Shown here in pieces: positions 17,492-25,570 of a stretch of 61,066 bases of DNA. The DNA is from an uncultured Eubacteriales bacterium (GTDB lineage Bacteria; Bacillota; Clostridia; Christensenellales; Aristaeellaceae), in assembly GCA_902789795.1 (NCBI GenBank), contig CADAPM010000011.1, positions 1 to 61,066 of the forward strand, read 5' to 3'. The notes beneath the pieces were generated by a model that was not told the origin of the DNA, ran no database searches, and saw nothing but the letters and a program-made list of their open reading frames with translations. Both the position numbers and the translations under genes were made by a program. Positions within the stretch are counted from its first letter, which is position 1. Each line of letters begins with the position of its first letter.

Positions 17492-18052
17492 GTGATAAGG
17501 GATGAGTGATAAGTGATAAGTTGTGGATGAAATCCTTCGCTTTGCTCAGGATTTCTCTGATTTGTACGGCGTGTTTTCCTGCTTGATCGTTTTAGTGGAG
17601 AAGTTTCATGAGTGGGATCGCATTGATCAAAAGTAAAAGATTTGCCATCCGTATCGTGCGTGTATATGACTATTTATGCAAAATCAAGCATGAATATGTT
17701 ATGTCCAAGCAGCTGCTGAAATGCGGCACATCCATAGGGGCGAATCTTGCGGAAGCTGAATATGCGATCTCACGAAACGACTTCCAATCCAAGGTCTACA
17801 TCGCACTGAAAGAAGCTTCAGAAACTCTGTACTGGCTGGAGCTGTTGAAGAACACGGGATACCTGACGGCGGAACAGTACGCAAGCTTGCGGACAGATGC
17901 GGATGATATCCACCGAATACTGATCTCATCCGCAAAGACACTCAAGTCATCGTCGACCGATGCTTGAAAAAGCGAGCTTAAATCAAAGAAATCTCGAGTA
18001 AAACGAGAGATTTCCACCTGAACTTATCACTTATCTCTTATCACTTATCACT
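17491..18052. mobile_element. Heptad-armed element D carrying a four-helix-bundle gene
   Basis: The left arm is AGTGATA, AGGGATG, AGTGATA, AGTGATA, AGTTGTG (17491-17525). The right arm on the minus strand is AGTGATA, AGTGATA, AGAGATA, AGTGATA, AGTTCAG (18018-18052). Inside each arm is a hairpin: GAAATCC/GGATTTC (17529-17555) and CTCG/CGAG with flanking AAAT/ATTT (17988-18014). The 119-codon gene at 17608-17967 lies between the hairpins. The arms match the 161-bp element at 27743-27903, which lacks a gene. The inverted ends around one gene suggest a mobile unit; no transposase is present, so mobility is inference. Confidence 0.7.
17608..17967 (+). CDS. Four-helix-bundle protein (23S rRNA intervening-sequence protein family)
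   Basis: A 119-residue all-helical protein with the family's hallmarks: RFAIRIVRVYDYLCK in helix 1, QLLKCGTSIGANLAEAEYAISRNDF, KVYIALKEASETLYWLELL and a final helix DADDIHRILISSAKTL. Such proteins (S23/IVP) were first known from intervening sequences flanked by inverted repeats in 23S rRNA of Leptospira and Coxiella. The same fold is found in Avd of diversity-generating retroelements. The molecular function is unclear; basic members bind nucleic acid. Here it sits in an intergenic, inverted-repeat element, not in an rRNA. GTGGAG upstream gives a fair RBS. No reverse transcriptase is nearby. Confidence 0.9.
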   Translation: MSGIALIKSKRFAIRIVRVYDYLCKIKHEYVMSKQLLKCGTSIGANLAEAEYAISRNDFQSKVYIALKEASETLYWLELLKNTGYLTAEQYASLRTDADDIHRILISSAKTLKSSSTDA

Positions 18053-18078
18053 GAAAAAAGTTCCGAAAGGAGCTTAAC

Positions 18079-19035
18079 ATGGATATCTTGGAAGCTCTCT
18101 CCCTCTCCGGTCTTGTCCCCGTCATCGCGATCAATGACACCGAGGACGCAGTGCCCTTGTGCAAAGCCCTGTCGTCTGGCGGTTTGCCTGTGGCGGAGAT
18201 CACCTTCCGGACTGCGGCGGCGGAGGAAGCGATCCGCCGGGTGCACGAAGAGCTGCCGGAGGTCGCTCTCTGCGCGGGCACGGTGCTGAGCACCGATCAG
18301 GCGGAGCGCGCGGTCAGGGCCGGCGCGGCGGCCATCGTCTCCCCGGGCTTCAACCCCGAGGTGGTGCGCTGGTGCGTCGACCGCGGCATCCCCGTGTGCC
18401 CCGGCACGTCGAACGCCACGGATATCGAGATGGCGCTGTCCTTCGGGCTCAAGGCCGTGAAGGTGTTCCCGGCGGAAGCCATCGGCGGCATCCGGCTGAT
18501 CAGGGCCCTGGCAGCGCCCTATGCGGACATGCGGTTCATGCCTACCGGCGGCATCAACGAGCAGAACATGCTGGACTACCTGAGCTTTGAGAAGGTGCTG
18601 TGCTGCGGCGGCAGCTGGATGGTGCCCGGCGACGCCGTGAAGGCCAAGGACTGGCAGCGGATCACGGACCTCACCCGCAGCGCGGTCAGCAGGATGCTCG
18701 GCTTCGAGCTTCGGCACATCGGCATCAATTCCGGCAGCCCCGAGCAGGCCCGAAAGGACGCGGAGCAGCTGGCCCGGCTGCTGGGCTGGCCCGTGAAGCC
18801 CGGCGAGACGAACTTCTTCGCCGGTGACGCCTTCGAGTGCATGAAGGAGATAGGCCGCGGCAAGCATGGCCACATCGCCGTCGCCACCAACGATATCCGC
18901 CGCGCCCGGTGGCACCTGGAGCAGCGCGGCTTCGTCTTCGACGAGAGCAGCATCAAGGAAGCGAACGGCAAAATGACGGTCATCTACCTGAAGGACGACA
19001 TCTGCGGCTTCGCCATCCACCTGCAGCAAAAGTAA
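18079..19035 (+). CDS. KDPG / KHG aldolase with C-terminal VOC-like domain
   Basis: A 318-residue protein. Residues 1-210 are a class I 2-keto-3-deoxy-6-phosphogluconate/4-hydroxy-2-oxoglutarate aldolase: Glu40 and Arg44 in VAEITFRT, GTVLSTDQAERAVRAGA, PGTSNATDIEMAL, the Schiff-base Lys128 in KVFPAE, and the phosphate loop MPTGGI. It splits KDPG into pyruvate and glyceraldehyde 3-phosphate, completing the altronate route. Residues about 215-318 (RHIGINSG..., GHIAVATNDIRRARWHLEQRGF, CGFAIHLQ) look like one vicinal-oxygen-chelate/glyoxalase unit fused to the aldolase; its role is unknown. Ordinary Eda is about 210 residues. The RBS AAAGGAG is strong. Confidence 0.88.
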   Translation: MDILEALSLSGLVPVIAINDTEDAVPLCKALSSGGLPVAEITFRTAAAEEAIRRVHEELPEVALCAGTVLSTDQAERAVRAGAAAIVSPGFNPEVVRWCVDRGIPVCPGTSNATDIEMALSFGLKAVKVFPAEAIGGIRLIRALAAPYADMRFMPTGGINEQNMLDYLSFEKVLCCGGSWMVPGDAVKAKDWQRITDLTRSAVSRMLGFELRHIGINSGSPEQARKDAEQLARLLGWPVKPGETNFFAGDAFECMKEIGRGKHGHIAVATNDIRRARWHLEQRGFVFDESSIKEANGKMTVIYLKDDICGFAIHLQQK

Positions 19036-19041
19036 GGTATT

Positions 19042-19080
19042 ACGCCTGCGGATCATCGGTATGCACCCGCGGGCGTTTTT
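19042..19080 (+). terminator. Terminator after KDPG aldolase
   Basis: ACGCCTGCGG pairs with CCGCGGGCGT (one wobble), followed by TTTT. Confidence 0.75.
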
Positions 19081-19094
19081 GTGAGGACGAAAGC

Positions 19095-19631
19095 ATGACG
19101 AGTTACGACGGCCCGGATCTCTTTGCCCACCTGTTCCCGGGCTTCTTTGAGGACACGGGCATCCGGGCGCTCCCGGCGGGAGAGACTTTCGTGGAAATGA
19201 TCCTGCCGCTGCGCGAAGGCGCGCTTCGCCCGGCACCGCAGCCTGACGGGATCGCCTATGGGATCTACGGCGGCGATCCTGCGCCCCTGCTGGAAGCGGT
19301 GCGCCAGGTCGAACCGGATTGGGTACAATACTTTGGAAACGGAGACCGGGTGCTCTGCGGGTTTGATGGAACCAGGCCGGTCAGCTTTTGCCTGCTCACC
19401 GATTTCGGACGCTACCACGGCCTGCGCGTCGGCGGCCCGGGCTGCGTCGGCACGCTGCCGGGCTATCGGGGCCGCGGCATCGGCCTTGGCATGGTGGCGG
19501 AGGCGACGGCGCTGCTGGGGGCGGAGGATTTCGACCTGTCCTACATCCACTATACGCATCTCGAGCGCTGGTACGCGAAGCTCGGTTACCGCACCATCCT
19601 GCGCTGGGACCGGCAGGGGATCGTCGGCTGA
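19095..19631 (+). CDS. GNAT family acetyltransferase
   Basis: A 178-residue protein whose C-terminal half has the acetyl-CoA site GTLPGYRGRGIGLGMVAEATAL and the ending YIHYTHLERWYAKLGYRTILR, the usual GNAT layout. The N-terminal part (FVEMILPLREGALRPAP) is not family-specific. Substrate unknown. The ATG at 19095 is the first after the terminator; the frame is open further upstream but overlaps the aldolase gene. It is followed after 48 bp by the phosphatase gene, perhaps co-transcribed. The RBS (GAGGACGAAAGC) is weak. Confidence 0.8.
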   Translation: MTSYDGPDLFAHLFPGFFEDTGIRALPAGETFVEMILPLREGALRPAPQPDGIAYGIYGGDPAPLLEAVRQVEPDWVQYFGNGDRVLCGFDGTRPVSFCLLTDFGRYHGLRVGGPGCVGTLPGYRGRGIGLGMVAEATALLGAEDFDLSYIHYTHLERWYAKLGYRTILRWDRQGIVG

Positions 19632-19679
19632 ACAGCCGCATTAAAACAGCCCGCACAGCGGGCCCGAAAAGGAGACGGC

Positions 19680-20387
19680 ATGAGGATCATCTTTGTCCGG
19701 CACGGAGAGCCGGATTACGAGAAGGACTGTCTGACGGAGACCGGGAAGAAGCAGGCGGCGGCCGCGGCTGTGCGCCTGGAGCGGGAAGGGATCACGGAGA
19801 TCTATTCCTCGCCCAACGGGCGCGCCGCGCAGACGGCGGGCTTTACCGCGGAGCGCCTGGGCCTCCCGGTGGAGACCCTCGATTATATGCACGAGATCTC
19901 CTGGGGCGGGCCTGGGATCCCGGAGGAGGGCCATCCCTGGACGCTGAGCGACTGGATGATCACCCGGGAGGACTTCGATTTCTACCACGCGGACTGGCGG
20001 CAGCACCCCTGGTTCAGGGACAACGTTGCCGTGCAGTATCAGAACCGGCTCGCCGCCGAGTTTGACGCGCTGCTCCTGCGCCAGGGCTACCGGCATGAGG
20101 GCACGCGCTATCTCTGCGAGACGGACCGGCAGAAGACCATCGCCGTCTTCAGCCACGGCGGTTCCGGCGCGTGCGTGCTGGCCCACCTGCTGGCGCTGCC
20201 CTTCCCGTACGTCTGCACGGTGATGCCCTATGACTTCACCTCGGTGATCATCCTGGAGTTTCCGGTGTGCAAGGGCGAGTACGTCCACCCGCGGATCGAG
20301 CTGTTCAACGACTGCGCCCATATCCGCGGCCTGTCCGACGGGATCAAATTCCAAAAGGATTCGGAGCCGGGAGAGCTGCCGGGCTGA
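19680..20387 (+). CDS. Histidine phosphatase family protein
   Basis: A 235-residue protein starting MRIIFVRHGEPDY, with the phospho-accepting His8 in the RHG motif, a YSSPNGRAAQTA arginine loop, and the second catalytic histidine in FSHGGSGA. These are phosphoglycerate-mutase-like phosphatases acting on phosphorylated metabolites or proteins; the substrate is unknown. The insert between residues 75 and 140 (GGPGIPEEGHPWTLSDW) is larger than in small cobC-type members. The RBS AAGGAG is good, and a terminator follows at 20411. Confidence 0.88.
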   Translation: MRIIFVRHGEPDYEKDCLTETGKKQAAAAAVRLEREGITEIYSSPNGRAAQTAGFTAERLGLPVETLDYMHEISWGGPGIPEEGHPWTLSDWMITREDFDFYHADWRQHPWFRDNVAVQYQNRLAAEFDALLLRQGYRHEGTRYLCETDRQKTIAVFSHGGSGACVLAHLLALPFPYVCTVMPYDFTSVIILEFPVCKGEYVHPRIELFNDCAHIRGLSDGIKFQKDSEPGELPG

Positions 20388-20410
20388 TCGAGTTCTGTTT
20401 CGACCATCAC

Positions 20411-20447
20411 AAACCCTTGAAAATGTTGAGTTTTCGAGGGATTTTTC
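20411..20447 (+). terminator. Terminator after histidine phosphatase
   Basis: AAACCCTTGAAAA pairs with TTTTCGAGGGATTT, running into TTTT. Confidence 0.75.
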
Positions 20448-20695
20448 ATTTTCTGAGGAAGCGCATATGTTCACTTGGGAGCGGGAAAAATGGATGGGAT
20501 TTTGTTACGCTATTCATATCAAAATGCAGGCATTTTGTGTTGTAGCATAGGATGTGACAAGATTGGTGTGGCATAAAGCCCGGAAATCGTGTATAACAAT
20601 GAGGTAGATTCAAAAGACCCATCCCGAAAAACTATTTTGAAAAATTTAAGTTTTGGTGCTGCACATCGTCTAAATGATTGAGGAGGTGATCAACA
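20448..20695. other. AT-rich leader region of sigma factor gene
   Basis: No gene is seen here. It holds a 16-bp palindrome AAAATGCAGGCATTTT (20521-20536), which could be an operator, and a TATAAC box (20592-20597) without a convincing -35. It ends with the near-ideal RBS AGGAGGTGAT (20681-20690). Base composition is clearly more AT-rich than in the flanking genes. Confidence 0.5.
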
Positions 20696-21220
20696 GTGGG
20701 AATGATTCAGGCGCCGAATCAAACCCCGGCAGACCGACTTGATCGAATGGTGCAGCAATATGAAAAGGACTTGCTTCGAATCTGCTGCATATATCTGAGG
20801 AATCGTACTGCTGCGGAGGATGTGGTGCAGGAAACATTTTTGAAGGCATTCAGAAATATTGATTCTTTTCGCGGTAAAAGCAACGAAAAGACTTGGCTGA
20901 TCCGAATAGCCATCAACTGCTGCCGGGATTACAGACGAAGCGCCTGGCATCGGTATATTGATTCTCGTGTTTCCATCGACCAGCTGCCCATCCTTTCCTC
21001 AGCGCCGCCAAGTGATGATCATATTGCGCTGACCATGGCGATCATGAAGCTGAAGCCTAAATATATGGAAGCCGTTCTGCTGTATTTTTATGAGGGCTAT
21101 CCCATCAAGGACATTGCAAATATGTTAAACCTGACGGAGGCTGCTGTTTCCAGCAGGATCCATAAGGCAAAGCAAAAACTAAAGGCTGAACTGGAAGGAG
21201 GCGAAGGCAATGAAAAGTGA
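20696..21220 (+). CDS. ECF-type RNA polymerase sigma factor
   Basis: A 174-residue sigma-70 family protein with region 2 (YEKDLLRICCIYLRNRTAAEDVVQETFLKAF, then TWLIRIAINCCRDYRR) and region 4 (LKPKYMEAVLLYFYEGYPIKDIANMLNLTEAAVSSRIHKAKQKL). Regions 1 and 3 are absent, as in ECF sigma factors. It directs RNA polymerase to a small set of stress or envelope promoters. GTG at 20696 is chosen because AGGAGG lies 9 bases upstream; the ATG at 20702 is possible. The gene overlaps the next one by 11 bp, so the pair is translationally coupled. Confidence 0.92.
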   Translation: MGMIQAPNQTPADRLDRMVQQYEKDLLRICCIYLRNRTAAEDVVQETFLKAFRNIDSFRGKSNEKTWLIRIAINCCRDYRRSAWHRYIDSRVSIDQLPILSSAPPSDDHIALTMAIMKLKPKYMEAVLLYFYEGYPIKDIANMLNLTEAAVSSRIHKAKQKLKAELEGGEGNEK

Positions 21221-22385
21221 TCAGGAAATCATGCAGCGCATTCGTGCCGCGATTAACGACTGTACTAAAGGAATAGATGCCGCGCCTTCGCTGCAATACC
21301 AGATTGCGCGAAAAGCGAAAGGAGAAGAACGCGTGGTCAAGAAAATATCTGCTTCTGCGATCCTCGTTATTACGCTTGTTATTGTTTCCATGACCGCTGC
21401 TCTTGCAGCCGGGCTTGGGTTATTTGGCGAACTGGCACAGAACCCGCGCGGGGACAGCAGACTTTCAGAAGTAGAAAAAGTAGCCGATCCTATCGGACTT
21501 GAATGGACGACAGAAGATGGTATCACCATCCGTATCGAGCAGGCATATTACGAAGGGAACCGTGTGTTTATTTCATATCGAAAGAGTGGGGATTGGACTT
21601 CAACCGTCCTCCATGATGGCGCTCCGGAAGGTGTGAGCACATGGGATTGGGTTGAAGAAAACATGATCGTTGCACAAACGATGATCAGCGATGAACCCGA
21701 ACGTCAGAAGGCATTCCTGCAGCTGGACGGTCATGATCGGCGATGGATTGAATGTACAGATAAAGGGTTGCTTGATGGGCTGAGTCTGGCAGACGGCACC
21801 TATCTGGATATTATTGGCGGGGATAATATCGTCCAGGAAGACGGCAGCGTCATCGGATGGAAAGAATGCGAAATTCCCGAAGACTGCCTGCAGGAAACGC
21901 TGACTTTCCAGGCAATGCTTTATCGCAATCACAGCATCATGTACCAGGACGGAACCACGTACCGGCAGTCGTCCGAGAAAGGTGAGAATACAATCTTTGA
22001 GTTTACTTTGACACAGAACAACGATCTGACACGGCTGAAAGGCAGCGGAAATGGCCCGAATTATACAGCTGTAGCTGAATTGATATCTGGGCATATTGAT
22101 TTGCGTGGAAGAATCACGGTCACCTGCCCGGATGCATGGATTCAAGTCTATAAGACATGGGAAAATCCAGATCAAATTGACATGATCGAAGATTGGTACC
22201 TATACTTCAATGGCGAGATGATATCAGAAAACGGGTTGCAAGGTGTTGGAGTGAACGGAGAAAACCAACTTATGTTTGAGGTAATGTTTGACGCCATGGA
22301 TGATTTGACTGGTATTACCCTGGTACCTGTTTACCAGAACCATCAACCGCACATGGAGGAAGCGATCACACTCAACATAGAGTAA
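21210..22385 (+). CDS. Membrane-anchored anti-sigma factor-like protein
   Basis: A 391-residue protein. Residues 1-45 are cytoplasmic and hydrophilic, one transmembrane segment follows (about 46-68, ISASAILVITLVIVSMTAALAAG), and about 320 residues lie outside. The layout matches anti-sigma factors with a DUF4179-like external domain that are coupled to ECF sigma genes in Firmicutes. The start overlaps the sigma gene, which supports that it holds the sigma factor at the membrane until an outside signal is sensed. The external domain has no recognisable enzyme motif. Codon use is less GC-biased than in neighbouring genes, suggesting the pair was acquired or is under different constraint. Confidence 0.75.
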   Translation: MKSDQEIMQRIRAAINDCTKGIDAAPSLQYQIARKAKGEERVVKKISASAILVITLVIVSMTAALAAGLGLFGELAQNPRGDSRLSEVEKVADPIGLEWTTEDGITIRIEQAYYEGNRVFISYRKSGDWTSTVLHDGAPEGVSTWDWVEENMIVAQTMISDEPERQKAFLQLDGHDRRWIECTDKGLLDGLSLADGTYLDIIGGDNIVQEDGSVIGWKECEIPEDCLQETLTFQAMLYRNHSIMYQDGTTYRQSSEKGENTIFEFTLTQNNDLTRLKGSGNGPNYTAVAELISGHIDLRGRITVTCPDAWIQVYKTWENPDQIDMIEDWYLYFNGEMISENGLQGVGVNGENQLMFEVMFDAMDDLTGITLVPVYQNHQPHMEEAITLNIE

Positions 22386-22398
22386 AAGACGTACACAC

Positions 22399-22425
22399 GC
22401 CCACGAGGTCCATCACCCCGTGGGC
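22399..22425. terminator. Hairpin between converging genes
   Basis: GCCCACG pairs with CGTGGGC around a 13-base loop. The T-run is poor, so the terminator role is uncertain. Confidence 0.5.
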
Positions 22426-22477
22426 ATTCGTGTTATTCGGTTTCTTTTAACATGGCCTTATAGGCCCAACAGCATCC

Positions 22478-24973
22478 TCAGATGAACCGCCCGGTCACGC
22501 TGCCGGGCGCGTTTTTGATGTCCTCGGGGGTGCCGGCGGCCACGATCTGGCCGCCCTGTTCGCCGCCGCCGGGGCCCATATCGATGATGTAGTCCGCGCT
22601 GCGGATCACGTCCAGGTCGTGCTCGATCACGATCACGGTGGCGCCGTTGTCGATCAGGGTCTGGAACACGGTCAGCAGGGTCTGCACGTCCAGCGGGTGC
22701 AGGCCGATAGTGGGCTCGTCGAACACGAAGACCGCGTCGGTCTGCAGCCGGCCCATCTCGCTGGCCAGCTTCAGGCGCTGGGCCTCGCCGCCGGAAAGGC
22801 TGGGGGTCTCCTCGCCCAGGGTCAGGTAGCCCAGGCCCAGGCTCTTGAGCACCTCGAGGCGGCCATAGACCGTCTTCATGTCCTTGCAGAAGTGAAGGGC
22901 GGTGTTCACGTCCATGTCCATGACCTCGGGCAGGGACTTCGCGTCGCCCGCCTTGTTGACGTGCCGGATCTGGTAGGCCTCCTTCGCGTAGCGGGAGCCG
23001 CGGCACTCGGGGCAGGGGATGTCCACATCCGGCAGGAACTGCACGTCCAGGCTCACCGCGCCGGTGCCGTCGCAGACGGGGCAGCGCAGGTCGCCGGTGT
23101 TGTAGGAGAAGGCGGAGGCCTTCCGCCCGCGGGCCTTGGCGTCAGGCGTCCGGGCGTAGATCTTGCGCAGCTCGTCGTGCACGTTGGCGTAGGTGGCTAC
23201 GGTGGAGCGGATGTTGATGCCGATGGGGGTCGCGTCGATCAGCTTCACGTGGGCGATGCCCTCGGCGGTGATCGCCTTTATGTGCGGGGGCAGCGGTTGG
23301 CCGGACGTCAGCGCAGCCAGGGCCGGGACCAGGCTTTCCAGGATCAGGGTGGTCTTCCCGGAGCCGGAAACGCCGGTGACCACCGTCAGGCGGCCCTTGG
23401 GCACGTCCACGGACAGGGGCTTCACCGTGTGCAGCGCGCCGGTCTCCAGGTGGATCGCGCCCTGGGCGAACAGCTCTGCCTCCGGAACGCGCTTGCGGGT
23501 GATGTCAGCCGTGCCCGCCAGGAAAGGCCCGATGCGGGAGGCGGGGTTGTCGGCGATCTCGGGGATCGTGCCCTCCGCCACCACACGCCCGCCGGCCGCG
23601 CCGGCCTCCGGGCCCATCTCGATCAGCCAGTCCGTTTCCTTCAGGATCTGGGTGTCGTGGTCTACCAGCAAGACGGAGTTGCCGTCCGCCACCAGGTCGT
23701 GCATGACGCCGGTCAGGCCCACGATATTCGCCGGGTGCAGGCCGATGGAGGGCTCGTCCAGCACGTACAGCACGCCGGTGGTGCGGTTGCGCACCGCCCG
23801 GGCCAATTGCATGCGCTGGCGCTCGCCGGTGGAGAGGGTGGACGCGGCGCGGTCCAGGGACAGGTAGGACAGGCCCAGGTCCATGAGCCGCTTCGCCACC
23901 AGATCAAAGGAGGCGCAGATGCTTTCCGCCATGGGGCGCATCTCTTGGGGCAGGGAGGCGGGCACGCCGCGCACCCATTCGCAGAGGTCGGAAAGCGCCA
24001 TCTGGCATACCTCGGCCAGGGAAAGCCCGCGCAGCCTCGGTGCCTGGGCGGCGTCGGACAGGCGGGTGCCGCCGCAGTCGGGGCAGGTCTCTTCCTTCAG
24101 GAATTTCTCCACTCGCGCCATGCCCTTTTCGTCGGTGACCTTGCTCAGGGCGTTCAGGACCGTCTGGGTGGCGCTGAAATAGGTGAAGTCCATCTCCGCC
24201 GCGGTCATGTGGTCCTGGTTCTTGGGGCGGTAGAAGATGTGCTTCTTGACCATCGGGCCGCGGAGCACGATCTCCTTCTCCTCGTCGGTCAGGTCATGGT
24301 AGGGCACGTCGGTGCGCACGCCCATGGCGCGGCACACGTCGGTCATCAGCGACCACATCAGGCTGTTCCAGGGCGCGACCGCGCCGCCGTCGATGGTCAG
24401 GGACTCGTCCGGGACCAGGGTGCGCTCGTCCACGGTGCGCACGATGCCCGTGCCGCCGCAGCGCTTGCACGCGCCCTGGCTGTTGAAGGCCAGCTCCTCG
24501 GCGCCGGGGCCGTAAAAGGAGACGCCGCACTCGGGGCAGACGGTCTCCCGCCCGGCGGCCACGTCCATGGAGGGCGGGCAGTAGTGCCCGTTGGGGCAGC
24601 GGTGGCTGGCCAGGCGCGAGAACATGAGGCGCAGGCCGTTCAGGAGCTCCGTGCCCGTGCCGAAGGTGGAGCGGATGCCCGGCACGCCGGGCCGCTGGTG
24701 CAGCGCCAGGGAGGCGGGCACGTACAGCACGTCGTCCACATCCGCCCGCGCCGCCTGGGTCATCCTGCGGCGGGTGTAGGTGGACAGGGACTCCAGGTAC
24801 CGCCGGGAGCCCTCGGCGTACAGCACGCCCAGGGCCAGGGAGGATTTGCCCGACCCCGACACGCCCGCGATCCCCACGATGCGGTTCAGCGGCACATCCA
24901 CATCGATATTTTTCAAATTATGCACCCTCGCCCCGCGGATGAGGATGGACTTAGGATTGTCGACAGATTTCAT
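22478..24973 (-). CDS. UvrA-like ABC ATPase lacking most of the UvrB-binding domain
   Basis: An 831-residue tandem ATPase of the UvrA family, with Walker A GVSGSGKSS near residue 37 and a second copy GVSGSGKTT, two signature motifs (STGERQRMQLARA, SLSGGEAQRLKLA), and DEPSIGLHP and DEPTIGLHP. CxxC zinc modules are present (CPECGVSFYG, CKRCGGTG; CPVCDGTG, CPECRGSR). Canonical UvrA is about 940 residues. The shortfall lies between the first ATP-binding part and the first zinc module, where UvrB binds. This is the UvrA2/DrrC type, linked to DNA-damage tolerance or drug resistance. The start at 24973 has GGAG 8 bases upstream. Element E lies just before it. Confidence 0.85.
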   Translation of the reverse strand: MKSVDNPKSILIRGARVHNLKNIDVDVPLNRIVGIAGVSGSGKSSLALGVLYAEGSRRYLESLSTYTRRRMTQAARADVDDVLYVPASLALHQRPGVPGIRSTFGTGTELLNGLRLMFSRLASHRCPNGHYCPPSMDVAAGRETVCPECGVSFYGPGAEELAFNSQGACKRCGGTGIVRTVDERTLVPDESLTIDGGAVAPWNSLMWSLMTDVCRAMGVRTDVPYHDLTDEEKEIVLRGPMVKKHIFYRPKNQDHMTAAEMDFTYFSATQTVLNALSKVTDEKGMARVEKFLKEETCPDCGGTRLSDAAQAPRLRGLSLAEVCQMALSDLCEWVRGVPASLPQEMRPMAESICASFDLVAKRLMDLGLSYLSLDRAASTLSTGERQRMQLARAVRNRTTGVLYVLDEPSIGLHPANIVGLTGVMHDLVADGNSVLLVDHDTQILKETDWLIEMGPEAGAAGGRVVAEGTIPEIADNPASRIGPFLAGTADITRKRVPEAELFAQGAIHLETGALHTVKPLSVDVPKGRLTVVTGVSGSGKTTLILESLVPALAALTSGQPLPPHIKAITAEGIAHVKLIDATPIGINIRSTVATYANVHDELRKIYARTPDAKARGRKASAFSYNTGDLRCPVCDGTGAVSLDVQFLPDVDIPCPECRGSRYAKEAYQIRHVNKAGDAKSLPEVMDMDVNTALHFCKDMKTVYGRLEVLKSLGLGYLTLGEETPSLSGGEAQRLKLASEMGRLQTDAVFVFDEPTIGLHPLDVQTLLTVFQTLIDNGATVIVIEHDLDVIRSADYIIDMGPGGGEQGGQIVAAGTPEDIKNAPGSVTGRFI

Positions 24974-25008
24974 TTGTATACTCCGGTTATGAATTGCAAG
25001 CGTAAAAA

Positions 25009-25141
25009 AGTAGGAAGGAAGAAGGAGAAAGTAGGAAGTAGAAAGTAGGAAGTAGGAAGTAAAGAATGTTTTGCAGTGGAATTTGTAACGCCGAGTGCGG
25101 GAGTAGAATTACTTCCTACTTCCTAACTCCTACTTCCTACT
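25009..25141. repeat. Heptad-armed inverted-repeat element E
   Basis: The left arm has eight 7-bp units, the last five being AGTAGGA, AGTAGAA, AGTAGGA, AGTAGGA, AGTAAAG (25030-25064). Three more degenerate units lie outside them (25009-25029). The right arm on the minus strand is AGTAGGA, AGTAGGA, GTTAGGA, AGTAGGA, AGTAATT (25107-25141). The 42-bp middle has no clear twin hairpins, unlike elements B, C, D and D2. It separates the Nudix stop codon (8 bp away) from the UvrA-like gene. Confidence 0.8.
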
Positions 25142-25149
25142 TAACTGTT

Positions 25150-25554
25150 TTATACCTCTCCACCCTCTTTCAGCCCTTTCTTTAACAGCTCAATCACCGA
25201 AAGGTCCGCCGGCAGCCACTCTACGCTGTCCAGCTCGTCGGCGGTGAGCCAGCGGGCGGATTCGTGCTCGAGGAGGGTCAGGCGGCCGGAGAGGATCTCG
25301 CACAGGTAGCAGCCCATGGACAGGTGGAAGTCCGGATAGTCGTATTCCACCTGGGCGAGCTTTTTTCCCACGGCGATCTCGGTGTCCAGCTCCTCGCGGA
25401 TCTCGCGGGCGAGGGCCGCTTCCGGGGTCTCGCCGGGCTCGATCTTCCCGCCGGGGAACTCCCACCCGTCCTTGAAAGCGCCGTAGCCCCGCTGGGTGGC
25501 AAAGATGCGTCCGTCCCTTTCGATGACGGCGGCGACGACCTGTATCGTTTTCAT
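25150..25554 (-). CDS. MutT-type Nudix hydrolase
   Basis: A 134-residue protein with the Nudix box GGKIEPGETPEAALAREIREEL (metal-binding Glu pair). It starts VVAAVIERDGRIFATQRGYG, as in MutT/8-oxo-dGTP diphosphatases, and ends LPADLSVIELLKKG. The conserved Gly near the end of the box is Asp here. It probably cleans oxidised nucleotides or the CTP-type substrates of the same group. It is the third gene of a minus-strand run MATE, TauE/SafE, Nudix with gaps of 12 and 16 bp. Confidence 0.9.
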   Translation of the reverse strand: MKTIQVVAAVIERDGRIFATQRGYGAFKDGWEFPGGKIEPGETPEAALAREIREELDTEIAVGKKLAQVEYDYPDFHLSMGCYLCEILSGRLTLLEHESARWLTADELDSVEWLPADLSVIELLKKGLKEGGEV

Positions 25555-25570
25555 CGGCTCTATCCCTTTA

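Noticed and set aside
17491-18052. CRISPR array or diversity-generating retroelement
   Set aside because: The 7-bp tandem units have no spacers, and no cas gene is nearby. The four-helix-bundle protein is Avd-like in fold, but no reverse transcriptase or template/variable repeat pair is present.
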